A stretch of 6,631 nt of DNA from an uncultured Chromatiaceae bacterium (GCA_946481195.1 CAMLNG010000214.1:1-6631), one strand, 5' to 3'. Shown: positions 1-5,716, counted from the stretch's first letter. Numbers and translations are program-made. The notes: a model not told the origin generated them from the letters alone.

Positions 1-75
1 CATTAATATAATGCGCACGATCAGGTTCAGCTGGGTCATCGCCCGCCCTTCGCTTACGGCATTATCAACTGTGCG

Positions 76-831
76 ATGCGGATGTTTTCCGGCAAAGGTT
101 TCTCACCTTATTACACCAATTTATTTCAGCTGATGCGTGATTTTGCTCCGATGCAGGTGATTAAGCTCGCCGCGATGGAATTGGTGCGAGCCAGTGTACG
201 CTTGCGTGACGAGGCCGGTATTCCAATTGTCGCGCTGGATTTGGCCGGTCAGGAATCTGGTTTTCCGGCGCACAACTTCAAAGAAGTCTACGAATATGCG
301 CATCAGCATTTTTTGCTGAAGACTTTGCATGCCGGCGAGGCTTATGGTGCCGAGTCGGTGTTTGAGGCCATTACTGAATGTTATGCCGACCGGATTGGAC
401 ATGGTTATTCGATGTTTATTCCGGAGATGATCAAAGATCCGGCCATCCTGGATAAACAGAAATATATCAAAGAGTTGGCTTCATATATCGCCGATAAACG
501 TATTGCAATTGAAGTTTGCCTGACCTCAAACTTACAGACCAATCCGGCGATTGCGGACATCAAACAGCACAAGTTCAAAGACATGCTGGAAAATCGCATA
601 GCGACAGTGATTTGTACTGACAACCGCCTGGTATCTAACACGACGGTGAGCCGTGAATACCAGCTGGCGGTGGACAATTTTGATATTCCGCTGAAACGGT
701 TAAAAGATATTGTCGCTTACGGCTTTAAAAAGAGCTTTTTCCCCGGCAGTTATGTTGAAAAACGTGAATATGCCAAACAATGTCTGAACTACTTCGATGT
801 GATTTCACGCAAATACGGTTTTATTAATTAA
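76..831 (+). CDS. Adenosine deaminase-family protein, N-terminus missing or broken
   Basis: This is a zinc-dependent purine deaminase of the adenosine deaminase superfamily, which would convert adenosine to inosine in cytoplasmic purine salvage. Counting from the ATG at 76, it shows DLAGQE (55-60), HAGE (85-88, metal His and catalytic Glu), GHGY (108-111), EVCLTSN (146-152) and TDN (181-183), ending in a KKSFF helix (218-222). TDN replaces the TDD of mammalian enzymes; I recall TDN in actinobacterial members, so it is probably natural variation. The ATG at 76 is a poor start: it has no ribosome site, and the codons before it (YGIINCAMR) align with the ILCCMR strand of human ADA, so coding homology continues upstream. 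That frame meets TAA at 4-6. The N-terminal HxH zinc motif is therefore absent, and bacterial ADAs usually have about 330-350 residues. It is either a frameshifted gene or a sequence-edge error. Family membership is confident; substrate and activity are not. Confidence 0.85.
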   Translation: MRMFSGKGFSPYYTNLFQLMRDFAPMQVIKLAAMELVRASVRLRDEAGIPIVALDLAGQESGFPAHNFKEVYEYAHQHFLLKTLHAGEAYGAESVFEAITECYADRIGHGYSMFIPEMIKDPAILDKQKYIKELASYIADKRIAIEVCLTSNLQTNPAIADIKQHKFKDMLENRIATVICTDNRLVSNTTVSREYQLAVDNFDIPLKRLKDIVAYGFKKSFFPGSYVEKREYAKQCLNYFDVISRKYGFIN

Positions 832-848
832 GCGGTCTGTGTGGAACT

Positions 849-874
849 GCAAAAGCGCCTGCGGGCGCTTTTGT
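849..874 (+). terminator. Rho-independent terminator after the deaminase gene
   Basis: AAAAGCGCC (851-859) pairs perfectly with GGCGCTTTT (864-872) around a TGCG loop. One further C-G pair and a G-T wobble extend the stem to 849/874. The 3' arm ends in T's, with another T-run at 877-880. It lies 17 nt after the stop codon. The A-rich 5' arm would also let it work in reverse, although no reverse-strand gene is visible. Confidence 0.85.
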
Positions 875-962
875 GCTTTTATCTGGCAGGCTGTCTCTGG
901 CGGGTTCACCGCCATGTGCTTTTATAGTACCAGTTTGTCTCAAATCTCAAAGTTCTGTGTTT

Positions 963-976
963 TTCAACATGTTGAA
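963..976. promoter_or_regulatory. 14-bp perfect palindrome, possible operator
   Basis: TTCAACATGTTGAA is a perfect 14-bp dyad in AT-rich non-coding DNA between the deaminase terminator and the first GlrR-like box. With no unpaired loop it makes a poor RNA hairpin, so a dimeric DNA-binding protein is the likelier reader. I do not recognise the regulator. Chance occurrence in AT-rich DNA is possible. Confidence 0.35.
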
Positions 977-1016
977 TTTAAATGATTTTTCTAAAATTCA
1001 GCGCTTGCCACTTAAA

Positions 1017-1036
1017 CTGTCGCAAAAAAGATACAT
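1017..1036 (+). promoter_or_regulatory. GlrR-like upstream activator box 1
   Basis: TGTC (1018-1021), ten bases, then TACA (1032-1035) matches 7 of 8 bases of TGTC-N10-GACA, the site recalled for GlrR at glmY in Enterobacteriaceae. It is centred about 196 bp before the predicted sigma54 start, within the usual range for an enhancer-binding protein. It shares 13 of 19 bases with box 2 (1082-1100), including an identical CTGTCGC left arm. That GlrR binds it is inferred from the motif and from glrR lying downstream in this window. Confidence 0.5.
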
Positions 1037-1038
1037 GT

Positions 1039-1051
1039 TAAGTTGTTGATT
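1039..1051 (-). promoter_or_regulatory. IHF-type bending site
   Basis: TAAGTTGTTGATT read on the minus strand is AATCAACAACTTA, a full match to the IHF consensus WATCAANNNNTTR. It lies between the two GlrR-like boxes and about 145 bp upstream of the -24 element, where DNA bending could bring a bound activator to sigma54 polymerase. The AT-rich setting raises the chance of an accidental match. It overlaps the inverted repeat at 1045-1071. Confidence 0.45.
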
Positions 1052-1071
1052 TTTAAATATAAAAAATCAAC
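1045..1071. repeat. AT-rich inverted repeat, 10-bp arms
   Basis: GTTGATTTTT (1045-1054) and AAAAATCAAC (1062-1071) form a perfect 10-bp inverted repeat around a 7-nt spacer. It lies between the two activator boxes. It is upstream of the predicted start site, so it more likely acts as DNA (bending, protein site) than as an RNA hairpin. A weak terminator for read-through from upstream is also possible. Confidence 0.5.
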
Positions 1072-1081
1072 CTGCTTTTTG

Positions 1082-1101
1082 CTGTCGCTATTTAGCAACA
1101 G
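1082..1101 (+). promoter_or_regulatory. GlrR-like upstream activator box 2
   Basis: CTGTCGCTATTTAGCAACAG is a 20-bp near-palindrome in which 8 of 9 positions per arm are symmetric around a central TT. It contains TGTC (1083-1086), ten bases and AACA (1097-1100), 7 of 8 bases of the GlrR consensus TGTC-N10-GACA. It is centred about 131 bp before the predicted sigma54 start and 65 bp (about six helical turns) from box 1. The dyad symmetry makes it the more convincing operator of the pair. Confidence 0.55.
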
Positions 1102-1195
1102 ATCTTCAGATCCTTTGAATACCTTCTGCTGATTCCTCATAGGGATAGATTGATAAAATATATTAAAAACAGCATGTTATGTTTATGTTTTTAAG

Positions 1196-1212
1196 TTGGC
1201 ACAGCAGCTGCA
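1196..1212 (+). promoter_or_regulatory. Sigma54 (-24/-12) promoter of the small membrane-protein gene
   Basis: TTGGCAC (1196-1202) followed by CTGCA (1208-1212) places GG (1198-1199) and GC (1210-1211) exactly ten bases apart, as RpoN promoters require. The -24 half is perfect; the -12 half has CTGCA instead of TTGCA. Transcription should start near 1223, giving a leader of about 116 nt before the ATG at 1339. Two activator-like boxes and an IHF-like site lie upstream at suitable distances. A sigma70 promoter could overlap it (TTGGCA at 1196, GATTAT at 1217, 15-bp spacing), but that spacing is poor. Confidence 0.7.
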
Positions 1213-1226
1213 TATAGATTATCAAG

Positions 1227-1290
1227 CAGGTAAATAACGCAAGTGATACAGCGAGTTCCACTTCCGTTTTTTACCTGAAACCCAAGGTAA
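1227..1290 (+). promoter_or_regulatory. mRNA leader with competing pairings
   Basis: CAGGTAAA (1227-1234), only a few bases after the predicted start site, is perfectly complementary to TTTACCTG (1270-1277). Part of the same segment, TTACCT (1271-1276), also pairs with AGGTAA (1285-1290) around an 8-nt loop. The two stems exclude each other, as in an attenuator or a sensor leader. I recognise no known riboswitch or RNA family here, and the stems are short (8 and 6 bp), so the switch is a suggestion. Confidence 0.35.
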
Positions 1291-1304
1291 TCACAGTATG
1301 AATT

Positions 1305-1319
1305 CCGGACCAGGTCCGG
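1305..1319 (+). promoter_or_regulatory. GC-rich leader hairpin just before the ribosome site
   Basis: CCGGACCAGGTCCGG is a perfect inverted repeat that folds as a 6-bp GC-rich stem with a CAG loop. It ends 8 nt before the CGAGG ribosome site (1328-1332) of the gene at 1339. ATCAC (1290-1294) can also pair with GTGAT (1319-1323), extending structure towards the ribosome site. It could tune translation, stabilise the 5' part of the message or serve as a protein site. Confidence 0.5.
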
Positions 1320-1338
1320 TGATGTAACGAGGTGTAAG

Positions 1339-1533
1339 ATGGACACATTTTTAATCGCAGCAGCAGCTTTCTTCGTGGTTAATGCTTTTGTGTTTGTAAC
1401 TTATCTGCGCAAGATTGACCTGAACGGTGAAGCAGTGCGCAAACTGGAAAAAGCCCAGTTTACTGATGCTTACAACCGTCAAGCCGCAAAAGTACGCAAA
1501 GCCCGTTCTGCTGGTGTAACAGCAAACGCATAA
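1339..1533 (+). CDS. Small single-pass membrane protein of unknown function
   Basis: This gene encodes a 64-residue protein that I do not recognise. Residues 3-22 (TFLIAAAAFFVVNAFVFVTY) form one hydrophobic membrane helix with almost no cytoplasmic N-tail. Residues 24-60 form a hydrophilic, strongly basic tail rich in K and R (RKID, RKLEKAQ, KVRKARS) that looks helical and may lie along the membrane or contact a partner. No cysteine or lipobox is present, so it is not a lipoprotein. The ATG at 1339 has CGAGG 6 nt upstream, and the gene sits between its own promoter (1196-1212) and a strong terminator (1549-1578), which argues that it is real and monocistronic. The sigma54 promoter and GlrR-like boxes suggest control by the GlrK/GlrR system encoded 3 kb downstream. 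Known small sigma54 membrane proteins such as PspB/PspC do not obviously match. Confidence 0.8.
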   Translation: MDTFLIAAAAFFVVNAFVFVTYLRKIDLNGEAVRKLEKAQFTDAYNRQAAKVRKARSAGVTANA

Positions 1534-1548
1534 GGGCAAATGAATTTG

Positions 1549-1578
1549 AAAAAACCGGTCAGTTGACCGGTTTTTTTT
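1549..1578 (+). terminator. Strong rho-independent terminator after the small gene
   Basis: An ACCGGTC / GACCGGT stem with an AGTT loop (1561-1564) is flanked by six A's (1549-1554) and eight T's (1571-1578). It begins 15 nt after the stop codon. It closes a predicted transcript of about 355 nt from the sigma54 start and separates the small gene from the peptidase gene. The A-tract makes it potentially bidirectional. Confidence 0.92.
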
Positions 1579-1700
1579 CGTCCGCAATTTGTAATGTTAT
1601 GGTGCTGCCAACCACAAAACTCTTGGCATACAGTTACAGACGCTCGCAATGTTACTGTGGTAAGCTGATAAAAATATGTAAATAAACATGGAGGTTTTCG
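1579..1700 (+). promoter_or_regulatory. Upstream region of the peptidase gene
   Basis: These 122 bp should hold the promoter of the lipoprotein-peptidase gene. TTGGCA at 1623-1628 is a good -35 candidate but lacks a convincing -10 at 16-18 bp. The AT-rich stretch at 1666-1688 could contain a -10. An imperfect inverted repeat, ACAGTTAC (1630-1637) and GTTACTGT (1651-1658), may be an operator. The ribosome site is GGAGG at 1690-1694, 6 nt before the ATG. Confidence 0.3.
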
Positions 1701-3725
1701 ATGCAGCTAATGCGACAATCAGGATTTCGCTGGTTTTGCCAATCCTGCTTTTTACTGTCCAGCCTCATCGGCTTAGCCGCTTGTGGCGGTGGCGGCTCAG
1801 ATACTACACCTGCACCACAACCCACACCGCAAAATGCAGCGCCAGTGCCCGGCAGTAATACCTTTCAGTTAAACGAAGACAGCAATCTGCAGGCGCAACT
1901 TGGTGCTACCGACGCGGACAATGATCCGCTCAGTTACCAGCTGACCAGCCAGAGCCAGGCGCAAGGTGTTGTCACTTTGCAAAGTGACGGGCGTTTTACT
2001 TATCAGCCCACCGCTGATTTTGCCGGCGAAGCCGGTTTTACCTTCACCGTCAGTGACGGGAAAAATCCACCGGTTGCCGGAAATGCCAAACTGACGGTGC
2101 AAAATATCAACGACCTGCCGCAGGCTGCGCCACAACAATTTAGCGGAACTGAAGATACGGCAGCCACCTTTCAGCTCAAAGCGACTGATGCCGATCAGGA
2201 CCCACTGACCTTTACCTTACAAAGCGTCAATCCGGTGAATGCCGGTGTGCTGGTTAGTCCTGCCGGCAGCATCAGTCTGAAACCACTGGCAAACCTCAAT
2301 GGCAAAGTCGCGCTGCAGTTAGAGGTGACAGACGGGAAGTCTGTGGCTGTAGCTTTTAACGCAGAGATAGCTTTGGCGGCAGTCAATGATGCGCCGACGC
2401 TGACTGTGGCGGCATTACCCACGCTGTTAGACGCGGGCAAGAGTTACGTACTGAGCGTTAATGCTGAAGATGTCGATGGCGATGTGGTGACGGTCAGTAA
2501 TGCACAGCCTGAGCTTTTCCGTTTGGAGCGCAACCAGACCAATACATCGTTACAGGTGTTAGCCCGTACTGAGGCCGTAGAAACTGAGTTTCTGCTGCAG
2601 GCCACAGATCCACAAGGTGCCACAGCGCAATACAAACAAAAAGTCCTGGTGGCTATTCCGAATGGCAATAGCATGGGGCGTACTTTAGTTGGGCCTGTGC
2701 AAAGCAACCGGCTTAATCTGGTGATTGTCGGTGATGGTTTTACCGCGACAGAACAGCAGAAACTGCGGGATGCTGCAGTGAAGTTCAGCCAGGTATTTTT
2801 CAACAGCAAAGAAATTGGTACCCATCGCGACGGTTGGAGCCTGCATGTGCTGGATGCGGTGTCTGCGCAAAGTGGCGCTGATGACCCGTCGACCAACACG
2901 CTGGTGGACACGCTGTTTGACGGTAATTTTGGTTGTGCCGGCGTAGACCGTTTGTACTGTGTCAACAGCAGTAAGGTGTTCAGCTATGTATTCCAGCATT
3001 ATCCGCAGTTTGATTTTGTGCTGGTCGCAGGTAACAGCACTAAATATGGTGGTGCCGGCGGCTCTATTTCTACGTTTACCTTGCATCCAAGCGCGACTGA
3101 TGTGGCTATCCATGAACTCGGTCATTCGTTTGCCCGTCTGGCGGACGAATATGTCGATGAAGCGTCAGCACCGATGTACCTGCCGTATTACTGCGAAACC
3201 TGTTACGCCAATATTACCCAATTGACCGATTTGACTCAGGTGAAATGGCGGCACTGGTTCAGCGATCCGACCAAAGTGCCGACGCAGCCTGGACAGGCTG
3301 GTGTGGGTTTGTTTGAAGGCGGGTATTACCACAGCAAAGGTTTTTACCGGCCGAAGCATAATAGTTTTATGCTTGAATTAGGTCAGCCTATCGGTGAAAT
3401 CAATGGCGAAGCCTGGGTGAACCAGCTGTATCAGAATATCGGTATGTATCACAGTCAACAGCCGGAGCAATCGCAGGTAGCGCAGCCACGCGGTCAAAGC
3501 CAGCAGTATTCTCTGGTGTTGTCGGTTGGCAGTGCGCAGCAAAAAGTGCAATGGTGGCTAAATGGTCAGCTGTTGCCACAGTTTGACGGTAAAACCAGTA
3601 TCAGCTGCTGTCAGGATCAACAGCAAAATTATCAGCTGAAGGCGGTAGTCACCGATATCAGTGGTTTAATCAAAGCGCCAGCGCTTGTCAGCAAAGAGGT
3701 TCAATGGAATGTTCAGATTCAATAA
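1701..3725 (+). CDS. Cadherin-like repeat lipoprotein with M64-type metallopeptidase domain
   Basis: This is a predicted 674-residue surface or periplasmic zinc endopeptidase of the M64 (IgA peptidase) type. A lipoprotein signal ends at LAAC (Cys28), followed by GGGGSD and a Pro/Thr/Gln linker to about residue 50. Three tandem immunoglobulin/cadherin-like repeats follow (about 52-138, 143-231, 233-318), marked by ATDADNDPL, ATDADQDPL and NAEDVDGD, which look like calcium-binding acidic turns. The peptidase domain starts at LNLVIVGDGFTATE (338-351). It carries HELGHSFARLADEY (471-484), with zinc ligands His471 and His475 and catalytic Glu472. FYRPKHNSFML (548-558) resembles the distal M64 motif with a Met-turn. 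Residues 600-674 look like a final beta-sandwich. Paired cysteines (412/420, 498/501, 636/637) fit an oxidising compartment. The third zinc ligand (in the ADE region, 481-483) and the substrate are uncertain. GGAGG at 1690 supports the start. Confidence 0.88.
   Translation: MQLMRQSGFRWFCQSCFLLSSLIGLAACGGGGSDTTPAPQPTPQNAAPVPGSNTFQLNEDSNLQAQLGATDADNDPLSYQLTSQSQAQGVVTLQSDGRFTYQPTADFAGEAGFTFTVSDGKNPPVAGNAKLTVQNINDLPQAAPQQFSGTEDTAATFQLKATDADQDPLTFTLQSVNPVNAGVLVSPAGSISLKPLANLNGKVALQLEVTDGKSVAVAFNAEIALAAVNDAPTLTVAALPTLLDAGKSYVLSVNAEDVDGDVVTVSNAQPELFRLERNQTNTSLQVLARTEAVETEFLLQATDPQGATAQYKQKVLVAIPNGNSMGRTLVGPVQSNRLNLVIVGDGFTATEQQKLRDAAVKFSQVFFNSKEIGTHRDGWSLHVLDAVSAQSGADDPSTNTLVDTLFDGNFGCAGVDRLYCVNSSKVFSYVFQHYPQFDFVLVAGNSTKYGGAGGSISTFTLHPSATDVAIHELGHSFARLADEYVDEASAPMYLPYYCETCYANITQLTDLTQVKWRHWFSDPTKVPTQPGQAGVGLFEGGYYHSKGFYRPKHNSFMLELGQPIGEINGEAWVNQLYQNIGMYHSQQPEQSQVAQPRGQSQQYSLVLSVGSAQQKVQWWLNGQLLPQFDGKTSISCCQDQQQNYQLKAVVTDISGLIKAPALVSKEVQWNVQIQ
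3692..3698 (+). promoter_or_regulatory. Ribosome site inside the peptidase 3' end
   Basis: AAAGAGG lies 10 nt before the ATG at 3709 and decides the start of the next gene over the upstream TTG (3685), which has no ribosome site and would spoil the signal peptide. Being inside the upstream coding region, it points to coupled translation. Confidence 0.6.
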
Positions 3726-4176
3726 GTTTGTTGGCTTGCTGGCGCTCGCGGCCTGCACAGCCGCACCTGGATTTGCCGCTGAGTTCTGGCTGGTAAAAGT
3801 GGCTTTTGACGCCAATGGCAGTGAAATCCAGCAAGTCCGGCGGGTTCAGCTGCCGGATGGGCAGCGCCGGACAACACAACTCACTCATGCCGGCGCTATG
3901 ACGGTCAGTCTGAGAAATGCTGACGGCGAAGTGCTGCAGCAAATGTCGATCGACGATCCGAGAGTGATCCGGGTGCCGATGTTACCTGGCTCAGCTCAGG
4001 GTCACCAGATTGTGGTGCGGGATGAAGGTGATTTTATGCTGGTGTTACCGGCGCAACCTGATGCTGGTCTGTTAGAACTACAGTGGGCTGAAACGCCGGG
4101 CCAGCCGGTCCAGCCGGACAGCCCACAGCAACAACTTTCACTGCAGCAATTTGCCACTGAACTGCAGTTAAAATAA
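3709..4176 (+). CDS. Small exported protein of unknown function, coupled to the peptidase
   Basis: The product has 155 residues and I do not recognise it. Residues 1-23 form a signal peptide: basic start (FRFNK), hydrophobic core (FVGLLALAACTAAP) and a type I cleavage site at GFA|AEF. LAAC at 13-16 also fits a lipobox, so a lipoprotein is possible. The mature part starts EFWLVKVAFDANG and has alternating hydrophobic residues typical of beta-strands (TVSLRNADGEVL, HQIVVRDEGDFMLVL), suggesting one beta-sandwich domain. A Pro/Gln-rich stretch (about 126-144) precedes a short Gln-rich C-terminal helix. It overlaps the peptidase gene by 17 nt, so the two are probably co-translated, and the protein may be a partner, chaperone or inhibitor of the peptidase. 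That role is inferred from position only. No clear terminator follows. Confidence 0.8.
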   Translation: MFRFNKFVGLLALAACTAAPGFAAEFWLVKVAFDANGSEIQQVRRVQLPDGQRRTTQLTHAGAMTVSLRNADGEVLQQMSIDDPRVIRVPMLPGSAQGHQIVVRDEGDFMLVLPAQPDAGLLELQWAETPGQPVQPDSPQQQLSLQQFATELQLK

Positions 4177-4303
4177 GCCGTTAGCAGCTTGCATCGGCAA
4201 AACTGCAGAAATGGCCGTGAGTTGTCATATACAAATCCGCTATGATAGGCGCCAGAGTCCCAGACCGGCGCCTGATGCGCCTGATTGATGCGGAGCCTTC
4301 GGC
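4177..4303 (+). promoter_or_regulatory. Leader/promoter region of the glrK operon
   Basis: These 127 bp separate the exported-protein gene from glrK. TATGAT (4241-4246) is a possible -10, but the nearest -35-like TTGTCA (4222-4227) is only 13 bp away, so the promoter call is weak. AGGCGCC (4247-4253) can pair with GGCGCCT (4267-4273), and GGCGC (4267-4271) alternatively pairs with GCGCC (4277-4281); either structure ends shortly before the CGGAG ribosome site (4291-4295). No T-run follows, so this is not a classical terminator. I see no sigma54 promoter and no glmY-like small RNA unit here. Confidence 0.4.
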
Positions 4304-5716
4304 ATGCGAAGTCCTATCCAGCCGGCCTCATTGCGGCAGTTTATTTTATTAAGCTTTTTTCTGGCACTGATCCCGCTGGCGGTGTTGCTGTGGCAAAGTA
4401 ACAGCGCGCTGTCTGATGTCAGCCGTTTTGCCGTGGCTGAAGCGGAGTCATCGGTCGACAGCGTCAAACGTGCCGAGAACATGCAAAATCTGGTGATTGA
4501 TATCGAACGGGCCGTGCGCCAGTTTGGCATTTTGCGCACCGATTCGTTAAGTACACTGGCTACCACGCACTTATTGAATTACCAGCAAATGCTGCAGCAG
4601 GTTTGTCTGGATTTAGACGCGCCTTTGCTTTGTCAGGCGCAGGCGACGCAGGTGACCACCTTATTGCAGAATTTCCTGCATGCCAGCAATGAAGAACTTT
4701 CCCCCACCTTGCAGACGCTGCGGCAGCAGCAACAGCAGCTGACTGAGCAAATCTGGCAACGGCTGGAACAGCGCTTACAAACGCAGCAGAGTTTTGTTGT
4801 CGATGCGCAGAACCAGCTGGCCTGGCAGTCCGTGACCTTAGTCGTGCTGACCTTGTTGTTGGTGCTGTGGGCGCAGGCTCGCATCGCCTCACCAATTAAA
4901 CAACTGGATACCATGATCCGTTCGATCGGGCAGGCCAGTCATCACTTTCCGCATGAACAAGTAGTAGGGCCGCGTGAACTGACTGAACTTGGCGAACAAT
5001 TACGCTGGCTGGCGTCGCGGTTACAACAGCTTGAAGCCTTAAGGTTGATTTTATTACGCCATGCCTCGCATGAACTGAAAACGCCGCTATCCAGTATCAA
5101 AGAAGGCTGTGCTTTGCTCAGTGAGCAGCTGGTAGGGCCGCTGAATGGCCAGCAAATGGAAGTGGTGACACTGCTGAACGGCAGTGCCGACCGGCTCAGC
5201 CAGCTGACTGAACAACTGTTGGACTACAACCGGTTGTTACAACAAGCCAAACCAGAATTTGCCTGGCATGACAGCCAGCAGCTGCTCGACAGTTGTTTTG
5301 CCGATCATGCGTTGTCGTTGCAGCAGCGCCGGCAATTCATCCAGCTGGACTGTCAGCTGCCGCGTATCTATACCGATGCCATGTTATTTCGGCGTATTCT
5401 GGATAATCTGATCAATAACGCTCAGGCCTATGGTGGCGAGGGCAGCCCGGTGTGGGTGGTATTAAAACCCCATGAGAAATTTATGCTGCTGGATGTGGCG
5501 AATAACGGTACGCCGATCCCGGCTGAACTCAGGGCTAAATTATTTGAGCCATTTCAACGCGGCAAAGCGCCACGCTTTGATGCGGTACAGGGCTCAGGCC
5601 TTGGCCTGTCGATTGTGTCTGATTGTGCCCGGTTGTTGGGCGGTATGGCCGAGATCATTGATGTGAATTATGCCGACGTGTGTATCCGCGTGCGTTTGCC
5701 TATGGTAGAGGAATAA
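4304..5716 (+). CDS. glrK: Sensor histidine kinase GlrK (QseE)
   Basis: This is the membrane sensor kinase of the GlrK/GlrR two-component system, which phosphorylates the sigma54 activator GlrR in response to envelope-related signals. The 470 residues contain a membrane helix (about 12-31), a periplasmic helical sensor region (32-173) with a Gln-rich coiled coil (about 136-164), a second helix (about 174-192), a HAMP linker (about 192-245) and the kinase core. RHASHELKTPLSSIKEG holds the phospho-acceptor His256, and the following VGPL...LLDYNR block closely resembles E. coli GlrK. The ATPase domain has an N box RRILDNLINNAQ (363-374), a divergent G1 NNGTPIP (400-406), an F box LFEPFQRG (413-420) and a G2 GSGLGLSIV (430-438). 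CGGAG at 4291 supports the ATG. It is followed 2 nt later by qseG and then glrR, the same order as in Enterobacteriaceae, which fixes the identification. Confidence 0.93.
   Translation: MRSPIQPASLRQFILLSFFLALIPLAVLLWQSNSALSDVSRFAVAEAESSVDSVKRAENMQNLVIDIERAVRQFGILRTDSLSTLATTHLLNYQQMLQQVCLDLDAPLLCQAQATQVTTLLQNFLHASNEELSPTLQTLRQQQQQLTEQIWQRLEQRLQTQQSFVVDAQNQLAWQSVTLVVLTLLLVLWAQARIASPIKQLDTMIRSIGQASHHFPHEQVVGPRELTELGEQLRWLASRLQQLEALRLILLRHASHELKTPLSSIKEGCALLSEQLVGPLNGQQMEVVTLLNGSADRLSQLTEQLLDYNRLLQQAKPEFAWHDSQQLLDSCFADHALSLQQRRQFIQLDCQLPRIYTDAMLFRRILDNLINNAQAYGGEGSPVWVVLKPHEKFMLLDVANNGTPIPAELRAKLFEPFQRGKAPRFDAVQGSGLGLSIVSDCARLLGGMAEIIDVNYADVCIRVRLPMVEE

Noticed and set aside
181..660. TDN instead of TDD in the deaminase as evidence of an inactive enzyme
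   Set aside because: TDN is recalled from other bacterial adenosine deaminases and the metal-binding Asp is kept, so the change alone does not show loss of function.
1150..1180. Sigma70-like TTGATA (1150) with TGTTAT (1175)
   Set aside because: The spacing is 19 bp and the region is AT-rich, so a chance match is likely; the -24/-12 promoter just downstream is far better.
832..1338. tRNA, CRISPR, insertion sequence or attachment site in the large gap
   Set aside because: No cloverleaf, regular direct repeats, transposase fragment or flanking target duplications were found; the structure there is better explained as promoter control.
2444..3125. Long open frames antisense to the peptidase gene (for example 2444-2965 and 2685-3125)
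   Set aside because: They lie entirely opposite a well-supported coding region, show no recognisable domain or ribosome site, and have compositions typical of shadow frames.
3685..3708. TTG at 3685 as start of the exported-protein gene
   Set aside because: It has no ribosome site and would add eight residues before the signal peptide; the ATG at 3709 has AAAGAGG upstream and begins a normal signal sequence.
4714..4800. CAG/CAA-rich stretch in glrK as a simple repeat or expansion
   Set aside because: The codons are mixed and interrupted, and encode a Gln-rich coiled coil in the sensor region; no regular repeat unit is present.
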